Assembly: GCA_017430235.1 (NCBI GenBank)
Contig: JAFRNH010000040.1
Location: 1-39,198 of the forward strand
DNA: 39,198 nucleotides
Direction: 5' to 3'
Source: Paludibacteraceae bacterium
GTDB lineage: Bacteria > Bacteroidota > Bacteroidia > Bacteroidales > Paludibacteraceae
A model generated the notes under the pieces. The model worked only from the letters and a program-made list of their open reading frames with translations. It had not been told where the DNA came from and made no database searches. The translations under genes were made by a program, and so were the position numbers. Position 1 is the stretch's first letter. The number at the start of each line of letters is the position of its first letter. This document shows, piece by piece, positions 1 through 7,703 of this stretch.

Positions 1-5
1 TCTAC

Positions 6-88
6 GATGGGACGGTCTCAAAACGGATGATTTTCCCATTAATTTTTATTGCAAAAAATTTATATTTGTACAATCAACAATTGAACAC
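6..88 (+). promoter_or_regulatory. Promoter cassette, copy 1
   Basis: This is the first of four nearly identical blocks of about 83 bp that run up to the ATG of a repeat-protein gene (others at 991, 2429 and 4319). It carries a Bacteroidota -7 box, TATATTTG (TAnnTTTG), at 61-68, about 20 bp before the start codon. No TTTG -33 box sits at the usual distance. The predicted 5' leader is very short and has no Shine-Dalgarno sequence, as is normal in this phylum. Bases 1-5 (TCTAC) are the right end of the 28-bp palindrome that precedes the other copies. Confidence 0.75.
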
Positions 89-949
89 ATGACAAAGAAA
101 CTCCTCACATCGCTTCTTTTGTGCGCCAGCAGCGCTCTCCATGCAGCCAATTACCTTACGTTCACGGCGGCGGTGGATAATTCCTCGTTCGGACTTCTCG
201 ATGAAGGTGAAAACTATCCCTTCATACAATATTCTTTGGATGATGGAAACACATGGGATGATATGCCGTACAACACACTCATCCTTCTGGAACACAAAGG
301 CGACAAAGCCATGCTCAGAGGAGTGAACCCAAAAGGATTCTCGAAAGGGTGGCAAAAATACACAAGTTTTGTCATGCAGCGAGGGGCTATTGCAGCTAGC
401 GGCAGTGTGATGAGCTTGATTGACGGAGAAGGGTATAGCCAGGATCTTCCGGCATCCTTTTGTTTTTATCGGTTATTTTACGCTTGCGACGGTTTGATAC
501 AGGCTCCAGAATTACCTGCTATATCATTACTAACTGAATGGTGCTATTCGGACATGTTCTGCAAGTGTACCAGTCTCACAAAAGCTCCTAAACTTCCTGC
601 CCTCTACCTGAATGAGGGATGTTATGCCGGGATGTTTATGGGATGTGTTAACTTGGTAGAAGCACCAGAATTGCCAGCTTCCTGCGTGAAAGAAAAATCC
701 TACCAGATGATGTTCCAAGATTGTGCCAAAATCTCCAAAATCAAGGTCAATATTACACAATGGGGGGAGATTGAACCTATGACGGTGATAGAAGAATACA
801 GAGAGTACGAAGATTTTCTTATATTTCCATATGCCGAGGATTGGCTCAAAGGTGTTTCACCACATGGCACCTTCATCTGTCCTGACGGATTGCCGGAGGA
901 GCGAGGGGATGATCGGATACCTCAAGGATGGAAGATAGTTAAGAATTAA
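89..949 (+). CDS. Secreted BspA-like leucine-rich repeat protein (short, about 4 repeats)
   Basis: A 286-residue exported protein, the shortest of five paralogues in this window. Residues 1-20 form a signal peptide ending in LHAA. Residues 21 to about 125 are a conserved N-terminal domain (YLTFTA, QYSLDDGNTW, ASGSVMSLID). About four 26-residue repeats follow, of the form CYxxMFxxCxxLxxAPxLPAxxL. From about residue 216 there is a terminal cap with GTFICP and RIPQGW. Proteins of this type belong to the BspA-like leucine-rich repeat group in gut Bacteroidota and are presumed surface or adhesion proteins; no enzymatic motif is visible. It lacks a lipobox and a clear T9SS tail, so its final location is unknown. 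The start follows the shared promoter cassette directly. Confidence 0.85.
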   Translation: MTKKLLTSLLLCASSALHAANYLTFTAAVDNSSFGLLDEGENYPFIQYSLDDGNTWDDMPYNTLILLEHKGDKAMLRGVNPKGFSKGWQKYTSFVMQRGAIAASGSVMSLIDGEGYSQDLPASFCFYRLFYACDGLIQAPELPAISLLTEWCYSDMFCKCTSLTKAPKLPALYLNEGCYAGMFMGCVNLVEAPELPASCVKEKSYQMMFQDCAKISKIKVNITQWGEIEPMTVIEEYREYEDFLIFPYAEDWLKGVSPHGTFICPDGLPEERGDDRIPQGWKIVKN

Positions 950-962
950 CTGTACGTTGCGT

Positions 963-990
963 GTAGAGACGCACGTCCGTGCGTCTCTAC
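963..990. repeat. 28-bp palindrome, copy A
   Basis: An inverted repeat with half-site GTAGAGACGCACG on each side of a 2-base centre (TC). The other copies have GC at the centre and are perfect palindromes. It lies 13 bp after the stop codon of the preceding gene and directly abuts promoter cassette copy 2. It could form a hairpin in RNA or a cruciform in DNA. It resembles REP-type dispersed palindromes rather than a terminator, because no T-run follows. Confidence 0.85.
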
Positions 991-1073
991 GATGGGACGG
1001 TCTCAAAACGGATGATTTTCCCATTAATTTTTATTGCAAAAAATTTATATTTGTACAATCAACAATTGAATAT
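991..1073 (+). promoter_or_regulatory. Promoter cassette, copy 2
   Basis: Near-identical to the block at 6-88. The -7 box TATATTTG is at 1046-1053 and the ATG follows at 1074. The long open frame that reads through this block from 957 is not coding: it translates the palindrome and the promoter. Confidence 0.75.
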
Positions 1074-2315
1074 ATGATAAAGAAAATCCTCATCTTGCTC
1101 CTTTTGTGCTCCACCAGCGCCCTGCATGCCGCCAACTACCTTACCTTCACGGCAGAGGAGGGAAGTTCAGCGTTCGGCATCAAAACCCAAAGGATCAACT
1201 ACTCGAACGACCCCCTGCTCAAGAGCGATATCCCCAACGTGCAATACTCCCTGAACGGAGGAAAAACATGGAAGGCACTACCAAACGATACCCTCATCCG
1301 CCTGAAAAGAAAGGGCGACAAAGCAATGCTGAAGGGGATGAATCCAGAAGGCTTCTCGAATAAATTAATATATACTATGTTCTTCATGGAAGGGTCCATC
1401 GCCGCCAGCGGTAGCGTGATGAGCCTCATCGATGAAAAGGGCGAAAGTTTAGCCATCCCGGGAGAATACTGTTTCTACCGCCTGTTTGAGGAATGCAGCA
1501 GTCTGACACAAGCCCCACAACTACCCGCAAAAAAATTAGCCGTTGAGTGTTACTCACATATGTTCAGCTGGTGTACAAGCCTCACACAAGCTCCTAAACT
1601 ACCCGCCACCCAACTAGCAGAAGGATGCTACGGAGAAATGTTCAACAGATGTACCAGCCTCAAACAAGCCCCCAAACTACCCGCCACAGAAATGAAAACG
1701 GAATGCTACGCAAGAATGTTCAGCTGGTGTACAAGCCTCACACAAGCACCTAAACTACCCGCCACAAAACTGGCAGACTATTGCTACGCAAGAATGTTCA
1801 GTTGCTGCACCAATCTCGCACAAGCGCCGCAACTACCCGCCACCACACTGGAGAAGGCGTGCTACGGAGAAATGTTCAACAGATGTACCAGCCTCAAACA
1901 AGCCCCCAAACTACCCGCCACAGAAATGAAAACGGAATGCTACGCATGGATGTTCAACGGATGCGACAGCCTCGCACAAGCGCCAGAACTACCCTCCACA
2001 GCACTGGCAAAGGCGTGCTACGCAGGCATGTTTCGTGGGTGCACCAGTCTTACTCAGGCACCGCAACTACCCGCCACAAAATTAGCGCCTCAGTGCTACG
2101 AAGAAATGTTTTGTGGGTGCATCAAACTATCCGAAATCAAGGTGGGGTTCACCGATTGGGGCACAGAGTATGAATATTATGGAAAAAAACGCTCGGACAC
2201 CCACATCTGGCTCTCCAACGTCGCACCCAACGGTACATTCATCTGTCCCAAAGAACTACCGAAGGAGTCCGGGGAGAACAGGATACCGGAAGGATGGGAA
2301 ATAATTAAAAAATAA
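1074..2315 (+). CDS. Secreted BspA-like leucine-rich repeat protein (9 repeats)
   Basis: A 413-residue paralogue of the gene at 89. The start at 1074 is chosen because it gives the family signal peptide (MIKKILILLLL...LHAA) and sits just after the promoter box. An in-frame upstream start at 957 would lie inside the palindrome. Domain order is signal peptide, N-terminal domain, nine 26-residue repeats with paired cysteines (CYxxMFxxC), then the cap with GTFICP and RIPEGW. An 87-bp stretch of the repeat array occurs twice without a difference (1626-1712 and 1860-1946), so the array has expanded recently. Function is unknown; a surface adhesin-like role is inferred from the repeat family. Confidence 0.85.
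   Translation: MIKKILILLLLCSTSALHAANYLTFTAEEGSSAFGIKTQRINYSNDPLLKSDIPNVQYSLNGGKTWKALPNDTLIRLKRKGDKAMLKGMNPEGFSNKLIYTMFFMEGSIAASGSVMSLIDEKGESLAIPGEYCFYRLFEECSSLTQAPQLPAKKLAVECYSHMFSWCTSLTQAPKLPATQLAEGCYGEMFNRCTSLKQAPKLPATEMKTECYARMFSWCTSLTQAPKLPATKLADYCYARMFSCCTNLAQAPQLPATTLEKACYGEMFNRCTSLKQAPKLPATEMKTECYAWMFNGCDSLAQAPELPSTALAKACYAGMFRGCTSLTQAPQLPATKLAPQCYEEMFCGCIKLSEIKVGFTDWGTEYEYYGKKRSDTHIWLSNVAPNGTFICPKELPKESGENRIPEGWEIIKK
1626..1946 (+). repeat. Tandem 78-bp coding repeats with a perfect 87-bp duplication
   Basis: Positions 1626-1712 and 1860-1946 are identical, offset by 234 bp, which is three 26-codon repeats. The units between them (MFSWC, MFSCC) differ more. This shows segmental duplication of about three repeats inside the reading frame, keeping the frame intact. 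Confidence 0.85.
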
Positions 2316-2321
2316 CCATGC

Positions 2322-2365
2322 CGCAGGTTCACACCTGCGTCTGTGATATGGCATCCTTTCAGGAT
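2322..2365. repeat. Intergenic hairpin-forming element
   Basis: Just after the stop of the preceding gene there is an inverted repeat CGCAGGT-TCAC-ACCTGCG (2322-2339), followed by a small ATCC...GGAT hairpin near 2353-2365. Similar paired hairpins occur at 10,421-10,462, so this is a dispersed intergenic element. It could also protect or end the upstream transcript. Confidence 0.55.
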
Positions 2366-2400
2366 TGGGATGGTGCATGGATCATTCATGGGCATCGCGT

Positions 2401-2428
2401 GTAGAGACGCACGGCCGTGCGTCTCTAC
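2401..2428. repeat. 28-bp palindrome, copy B
   Basis: A perfect palindrome with half-site GTAGAGACGCACGG, directly followed by promoter cassette copy 3. Confidence 0.9.
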
Positions 2429-2511
2429 GATGGGACGGTCTCAAAACGGATGATTTTCCCATTAATTTTTATTGCAAAAAATTTATATTTGTACAATCAA
2501 CAATTGAATAT
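2429..2511 (+). promoter_or_regulatory. Promoter cassette, copy 3
   Basis: Same block as at 991-1073. The -7 box TATATTTG is at 2484-2491, 20 bp before the ATG at 2512. Confidence 0.75.
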
Positions 2512-4140
2512 ATGATAAAGAAAATCCTATTGCTCCTCTTCTTGTGCGTCACCAACGCCCTCCATGCCGCTAATTACCTCACCTTCACGGCTGAGGCGGA
2601 CAGTTCATCGTTCGGTATCCATAGCGAATGGGGAAACAATAATCCTGATGTGCAATACTCTCTGGACGAAGGAAAGTCATGGGAAAAACTCAAAAGAGAC
2701 ACGCTCATTCCTCTGATACACAAGGGAGACAAGGCTTTGTTGAGAGGATATAACCCACAAGGCTTCTCATCAAAGGTTTCCATGAGGGATTACACCCATT
2801 TCATAATGACTGGATTCATCGCCGCCAGCGGTAGCGTGATGAGTCTGATTGATGGTGTGGGCGAAAGCAAGGCCATCCCCAGCGAAGCGTGTTTTCAATA
2901 TTTATTTGAGTATTGCGCTGGCTTGACGAAGGCTCCCGAACTGCCTGCCACAAAATTGACCGATGAGTGTTACAGCTTTATGTTCGAAGGCTGCAAGGCT
3001 TTGATACAAGCACCACAACTGCCTGCAATGGAGCTAACCGAAGAGTGCTACAGAGGAATGTTCGAAAAATGCTACAGGCTAAACCAAGCGCCACAACTAC
3101 CCGCAACAGAAATGGCCGATTGGTGTTATATGGAGATGTTCAGTAGGTGTTACAGCCTAACCCAAGCGCCTGAGTTGCCTGCCACGAAATTGGCCGATTC
3201 TTGTTATGAAGAGATGTTCAAAGAATGTATCAGTCTGACCCAAGCGCCACAACTGCCTGCAACAGAACTAGTCAAAGAGTGCTACAGAGAAATGTTCAAG
3301 GAATGTAAGAATCTGATGCAAGCACCTGAGCTGCCAGCCAAGAAGTTAGCCGAATATTGTTATGATGGCATGTTCAGTAAATGCAATAATCTGACTCAAG
3401 CGCCACAATTGCCTGCCACCGAATTAGAGAAATCATGTTATGTTGGAATGTTCTCAGGATGCAGCAATCTGACGCAAGCACCTGAGTTGCCTGCCACGAA
3501 ACTATCCTATGCTTGCTATTCGATGATGTTCTCAGATTGCATCAGTCTCACACAAGCACCAAAACTGCCTGCCACTGAACTGGCGGATGGCTGCTATAGG
3601 AGTATGTTCTCACACTGCACCAGCCTAACACAAACTCCCAAACTGCCTGCCATGCAATTGGCTAAAACCTGCTACACATTCATGTTCGATAGTTGCATCA
3701 GTCTCACCAAAGCACCTGCATTACCTGCAAAGGAGATGCAGGAAGCTTGTTATAGTTGTATGTTCCGCAAGTGTACCAACCTAAACAAAGCACCTGAATT
3801 ACCTGCTACGCGATTGGCGGATGGCTGTTACGAAATGATGTTTTGGGAATGCAGTAATCTCTCTGAGGTTAAAGTTAATTTCACAAATTGGGGAGAATAC
3901 AGACAGTTATACTCCCGTAAGTGGGATGCTAGATCTTGCTCATTAGTGTTTTTGGCCAGTGACCCTCGTTCTAAAATAATTTCCACTATGATTTCAATGA
4001 ATTTTCCACATGAAGGATTGGATACTACTCTTTGGCTCGAAGGCGTCGCCCCAACCGGCACCTTCATCTGCCCGAAAGGGTTGCCGAAGGAGGTCGGGGA
4101 GAGCAGGATACCGGAAGGATGGAAGGTAATTGAGAATTAA
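2512..4140 (+). CDS. Secreted BspA-like leucine-rich repeat protein (13 repeats)
   Basis: A 542-residue member of the local family. The start at 2512 gives the signal peptide (MIKKILLLLFL...LHAA) and follows promoter copy 3; an in-frame start at 2365 lies in non-coding repeat sequence. After the N-terminal domain come about 13 repeats of 26 residues with the CYxxMFxxC core, the longest single array in the window. The C-terminal cap (GTFICP, RIPEGW) is preceded by an insertion of about 30 residues (around SLVFLASDPR) that the paralogues lack. Codon choice in its repeats (CTGCCTGCC) differs from the gene at 1074 (CTACCCGCC), so each array seems to have been homogenised on its own. Function is unknown; a surface role is inferred. 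Confidence 0.85.
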   Translation: MIKKILLLLFLCVTNALHAANYLTFTAEADSSSFGIHSEWGNNNPDVQYSLDEGKSWEKLKRDTLIPLIHKGDKALLRGYNPQGFSSKVSMRDYTHFIMTGFIAASGSVMSLIDGVGESKAIPSEACFQYLFEYCAGLTKAPELPATKLTDECYSFMFEGCKALIQAPQLPAMELTEECYRGMFEKCYRLNQAPQLPATEMADWCYMEMFSRCYSLTQAPELPATKLADSCYEEMFKECISLTQAPQLPATELVKECYREMFKECKNLMQAPELPAKKLAEYCYDGMFSKCNNLTQAPQLPATELEKSCYVGMFSGCSNLTQAPELPATKLSYACYSMMFSDCISLTQAPKLPATELADGCYRSMFSHCTSLTQTPKLPAMQLAKTCYTFMFDSCISLTKAPALPAKEMQEACYSCMFRKCTNLNKAPELPATRLADGCYEMMFWECSNLSEVKVNFTNWGEYRQLYSRKWDARSCSLVFLASDPRSKIISTMISMNFPHEGLDTTLWLEGVAPTGTFICPKGLPKEVGESRIPEGWKVIEN

Positions 4141-4240
4141 GAATTATGAGTTATGAGTTAAGAATTAAGGATTAGGAATGGCGGTTCGATGGAACCAATT
4201 TTGATTTACGATTTGACGATTTACAATTTACTATTTAGAT
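4132..4240. repeat. Low-complexity intergenic repeats
   Basis: The stop codon of the preceding gene lies in imperfect short repeats of the type GAATTATGAGTTATGAGTTA. Near 4199-4238 there is a second run of GATTTAC-like heptads (GATTTACGATTTGACGATTT and variants). No gene is visible in 4141-4290. Such heptad runs are common between genes in this phylum. Confidence 0.6.
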
Positions 4241-4290
4241 GCACGCGATTCATGATTGAGGAGGGTGTGCGTGTAGGGTGCAGGTCGCGT

Positions 4291-4318
4291 GTAGAGACGC
4301 ACGGCCGTGCGTCTCTAC
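4291..4318. repeat. 28-bp palindrome, copy C
   Basis: A perfect palindrome with half-site GTAGAGACGCACGG, directly followed by promoter cassette copy 4. Confidence 0.9.
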
Positions 4319-4399
4319 GTTGGGACGGTCTCAAAACGGATGATTCCCATTAATTTTTATTGCAAAAAATTTATATTTGTACAATCAACAATTGAATAT
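4319..4399 (+). promoter_or_regulatory. Promoter cassette, copy 4
   Basis: Same block as the other copies but with a short deletion (GATTCCC instead of GATTTTCCC). The -7 box TATATTTG is at 4372-4379 and the ATG follows at 4400. Confidence 0.75.
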
Positions 4400-7300
4400 A
4401 TGATAAAGAAAATCCTATTGCTCCTCTTCTTGTGCGCCACCAGCGCCCTCCATGCCGCCAACTACCTCACCTTCACGGCCGAGGCGGATAGTTCTGCGTT
4501 CGGTATCCATAGCGAATGGGGGAACAACCCCGACGTACAATACTCCCTGGATGGAGGAAAGACATGGACAAAACTTACAAACGACACGCTTATCCCCCTA
4601 CCCAACAAGAAGAAAGCACTGCTGAGAGGATACAACCCGCAAGGGATATCAAGGGACTTTGGCGAGGTCACCCACTTCGTCATGACCGGTCGCATCGCCG
4701 CCAGCGGTAGTGTGATGAGCCTGATTGATAATGTGGGCGAAAGCGTGGTCATACCCAATAGCTCATGTTTCCAATCCTTGTTTGATGGCTGTGCCAGCCT
4801 GACGCAAGCACCCGAATTGCCTGCCATATATTTGACTGATAAATGTTACGCATGGATGTTTTTAGGATGCACAAATCTTAAGGAGGCGCCTCAACTGCCT
4901 GCCATGCAACTAACAGGATGGTGCTACAGAGGTATGTTCTCTAAATGTACCAGTTTAACAGAAGCACCTAAACTGCCCGCCACGCAGTTGGAGATTTGCT
5001 GTTACAATGATATGTTTTCAGGATGCACAAGCCTGACGGAAGCCCCCATATTACCCGCCACTCAATTACAATATTCTTGTTATGCTTATATGTTCAGCAA
5101 ATGTACCAGTCTGACACATGCGCCTCAACTACCTGCCACACAATTAGCGATGTCTTGCTATCAGGGCATGTTCAGCGGATGTTCCAGTCTGACAGCAGCA
5201 CCCGAACTGCCTGCCATACAATTGCAGGCGGATTGTTATCATAACATGTTTAACAAGTGCACCAACTTAACAAAAGCGCCCCAACTACCGGCCACATCCT
5301 TAGCAGATGGGTGTTACTATGGAATGTTCATGGGTTGCACTAGTCTGACCAAAACACCTGAATTGCCCGCCACCACATTGACGAATTGGTGTTACAGAGA
5401 GATGTTCATGGATTGCACCGGACTAACAGAGGCATCGCAAATACCAGAAGATCATGGACATTACTACACCTACGATGACATGTATAAAGGTTGTACCAAC
5501 CTTCCTCCGACATTCCAACTTATCCGTAAGACACCTGCCCCAAAGCAAGAGCCAACTATCAACTCTGCGGAGCTATTCCCTGTAATAAAAGGATTTTCAC
5601 CCAACAAATGTCTTACCTTCACGGCGGAATCGGACAATGTACAGATCAGCATAGAGAACAAAGGCCAAGGGAAGATATATCCTAATGTCCAATACTCCAC
5701 AAACGGAGGAAAGAAATGGAAGGTTCTTAGGATCGGTGAACAAATCAAGTTGCTACACAAGGGTGACAAAGCTTTGCTAAGGGGATATAACCCACAAGGT
5801 TTCTCATTCGCCCCCGACTCGTACATACGCTTCGTCATGACCGGTCGTGCCGCCGCCAGCGGTAGCGTGATGAGCCTGATCGACGGTATAGGGGAATGTC
5901 AAAAGATCCCCAACGATTATTGCTTCGCTTGTTTGTTCGACTCATGTGCTAGTCTGACGCAAGCACCCGAACTGCCCGCCACACAGTTGACCGAAGGGTG
6001 TTACATGAAGATGTTTTTAGGATGCACAAATCTAAAGGTGGCGCCGCAACTACCTGCGACACAATTGGCAAGAGGATGTTACAGTCGTATGTTTTCAGAA
6101 TGTACCAGTTTGACAGAAGCGCCTGAACTGCCCGCTACACAGTTAGACGAATGGTGTTACGTTGACATGTTCAAAGGGTGCACCAGTCTAACCGAGGCAC
6201 CACAACTGCCTGCCACACAAACATTCAATGGTTGTTATAACAACATGTTCAAAGGTTGCACCAGTTTAACCGAGGCACCGCAACTGCCTGCCATACAACT
6301 CACGAGAGGTTGCTACTTCTCCATGTTCGATAGTTGCACTAGCCTGACCAAAGCACCTGAACTACCCGCCACTATTATGGTATCAGAATGCTATGCTAGA
6401 ATGTTCAAAGGATGTGTCAATCTGAAAGAGGCACCCGAACTGCCCGCTAAGAGGTTAAGTTGGAACTGCTATCTGCAGATGTTCGTTGGATGCACACAAT
6501 TGGAACAGGCTCCCGAACTACCCGCCGATGTTTCGTTTGAAGGCTGCTATCAGGAGATGTTCGCAGGATGCTCCAGTCTGAAAGAAGCGCCACAACTGCC
6601 CGCCCCGTTCATGACGAAGGATTGCTACAGGGGTATGTTCAAAGGATGTACTAGTCTGACACAGGCTCCCGCGCTGAACGCCACAAGGCTGGTCGATGGT
6701 TGCTATACCGAGATGTTTGAAGGATGCACCGGTCTGAAGGAAATACCTCAATTGCCGGAAATCTCTCTGGACTACAGAAAATTTAATCAGTCAAAGAAAG
6801 GCTATAAAACAGGGAAGAGCATTGTGAGTTTAGGTAACGACACAATCCGTTTATACATTTTAAGCATTAACTGGTGGTTCAAACAATACCTCGCAGGTAC
6901 CAATTTTAAGTTAGAGGACAACGGTATTCTGAAGATTCCAGATCTGAAAGGGAAAGATCGGTTTATGAAATGCGAAGGTCACAACATCACCAACTTTACG
7001 GTCTCACCACTGAGCGACAATCGTTTCTATCTGGAAAGCGTCGATATAGCAACCCTTCCTACGGACAAAGAGGTGAAGCTAACGACAACCTCTCCTGAGG
7101 GAGAATTATTGGCGGAGGTTAAGATCCATATCTCGAGACCCACCTTCTATCTAAAGATAAACGACCAACTGGTGAAAATCGACAGTGCATCCGTCATGCC
7201 CTCCTTCAAGGAAGAAGATAATGTAAGTTTTGTCGTCTTTGATGAAAATGGCAAGGAGATGGAGGTGACGCATCGCGACATAAAGACAAAAGGAGCGCCG

Positions 7301-7462
7301 CCCATCGGCAGTAAACTCATTGAAAAAGGAGGCGAACTCAGCATCCCCGAAAAAAAATGGATCCTTAGTTCTCCTCATAATCCTTTTGAAATCTACATTA
7401 TGTACAAGAATGAGGAAGGGAAATCCTGGCAAATATGGATACCATTCTTTCGGGGGAAATGA
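4400..7462 (+). CDS. Secreted double-unit leucine-rich repeat protein with a distinct C-terminal domain
   Basis: A 1020-residue protein, the largest of the local family; start chosen at 4400 after promoter copy 4. Residues 1-20 are the signal peptide. Unit 1 has the usual N-terminal domain and about 10 repeats. A linker of about 30 residues (PAPKQEPTINS) leads to unit 2 from about residue 402, which repeats the N-terminal domain (CLTFTAESDN, QYSTNGGKKW, ASGSVMSLID) and adds about 11 repeats. The GTFICP/RIPEGW cap of the paralogues is missing. From about residue 785 there is a 235-residue domain of unknown function that is clearly related to the adjacent protein at 7704-8486 (shared KDRF, SDxRxYL, LTTT and TFYL motifs). 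The gene therefore looks like a fusion of two family members and part of a third, unrelated gene. Function is unknown. Confidence 0.85.
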   Translation: MIKKILLLLFLCATSALHAANYLTFTAEADSSAFGIHSEWGNNPDVQYSLDGGKTWTKLTNDTLIPLPNKKKALLRGYNPQGISRDFGEVTHFVMTGRIAASGSVMSLIDNVGESVVIPNSSCFQSLFDGCASLTQAPELPAIYLTDKCYAWMFLGCTNLKEAPQLPAMQLTGWCYRGMFSKCTSLTEAPKLPATQLEICCYNDMFSGCTSLTEAPILPATQLQYSCYAYMFSKCTSLTHAPQLPATQLAMSCYQGMFSGCSSLTAAPELPAIQLQADCYHNMFNKCTNLTKAPQLPATSLADGCYYGMFMGCTSLTKTPELPATTLTNWCYREMFMDCTGLTEASQIPEDHGHYYTYDDMYKGCTNLPPTFQLIRKTPAPKQEPTINSAELFPVIKGFSPNKCLTFTAESDNVQISIENKGQGKIYPNVQYSTNGGKKWKVLRIGEQIKLLHKGDKALLRGYNPQGFSFAPDSYIRFVMTGRAAASGSVMSLIDGIGECQKIPNDYCFACLFDSCASLTQAPELPATQLTEGCYMKMFLGCTNLKVAPQLPATQLARGCYSRMFSECTSLTEAPELPATQLDEWCYVDMFKGCTSLTEAPQLPATQTFNGCYNNMFKGCTSLTEAPQLPAIQLTRGCYFSMFDSCTSLTKAPELPATIMVSECYARMFKGCVNLKEAPELPAKRLSWNCYLQMFVGCTQLEQAPELPADVSFEGCYQEMFAGCSSLKEAPQLPAPFMTKDCYRGMFKGCTSLTQAPALNATRLVDGCYTEMFEGCTGLKEIPQLPEISLDYRKFNQSKKGYKTGKSIVSLGNDTIRLYILSINWWFKQYLAGTNFKLEDNGILKIPDLKGKDRFMKCEGHNITNFTVSPLSDNRFYLESVDIATLPTDKEVKLTTTSPEGELLAEVKIHISRPTFYLKINDQLVKIDSASVMPSFKEEDNVSFVVFDENGKEMEVTHRDIKTKGAPPIGSKLIEKGGELSIPEKKWILSSPHNPFEIYIMYKNEEGKSWQIWIPFFRGK

Positions 7463-7507
7463 TTTATTAAAACATAACCCATTCATTCATGGGCATTGCG
7501 TGTAGGA

Positions 7508-7523
7508 ACGTGGCGTGCCGCGT
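7508..7523. repeat. Short dispersed palindrome (ACGTGGCxxxCCxCGT type)
   Basis: An inverted repeat, ACGTGGCGTGCCGCGT, lying between genes. Related copies are at 10,160-10,174 and 34,389-34,404, the last far outside the repeat-protein region, so the element is dispersed in the genome. Confidence 0.6.
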
Positions 7524-7552
7524 CCGCGTGGGGTGTACGTTTCCTGTTGCGT

Positions 7553-7595
7553 GTAGAGACGCACGGCCAAGAGACGCACGGCCGTGCGTCTCTAC
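7553..7595. repeat. 28-bp palindrome, copy D, with partial duplication
   Basis: A complete right half plus 11 of the 14 bases of the left half (7571-7595) is preceded by a second left half (7553-7568), giving GTAGAGACGCACGGCC twice in part. This looks like a rearranged or slipped copy. The sequence after it keeps only a trace (GATGGTACG) of the promoter cassette that follows the other copies. Confidence 0.8.
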
Positions 7596-7651
7596 GATGG
7601 TACGACACAAAACGAATAATCACACACCATTAATTTATTGCTAAAAAAAAT

Positions 7652-7659
7652 TATATTTG
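7652..7659 (+). promoter_or_regulatory. -7 promoter box for the 7704 gene
   Basis: TATATTTG matches TAnnTTTG and lies 44 bp before the ATG at 7704. The preceding ATTGCTAAAAAAAATTA resembles the same region of the promoter cassette, but the rest has diverged. Its position excludes the in-frame start at 7638. Confidence 0.6.
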
Positions 7660-7703
7660 CAATAATTAGAAACTTTAACCATCATAGACACAAATATAAT
7701 GTT

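Noticed and set aside
957-1073. In-frame N-terminal extension of the 1074 gene (similar ones at 2365 and 4307)
   Set aside because: The extension translates the palindrome and the promoter, including the -7 box. The signal peptide starts at the internal ATG in every copy.
1500-2100. Regularly spaced repeats that could suggest a CRISPR array
   Set aside because: The repeats are in frame, encode a 26-residue protein motif and have no separate spacers. The same holds for the repeats at 38,160-39,198.
6830-7460. Resemblance of the unknown C-terminal domain to GldM-type domains
   Set aside because: Only loose strand-like patterns agree; none of the characteristic GldM motifs could be found, so no family is assigned.
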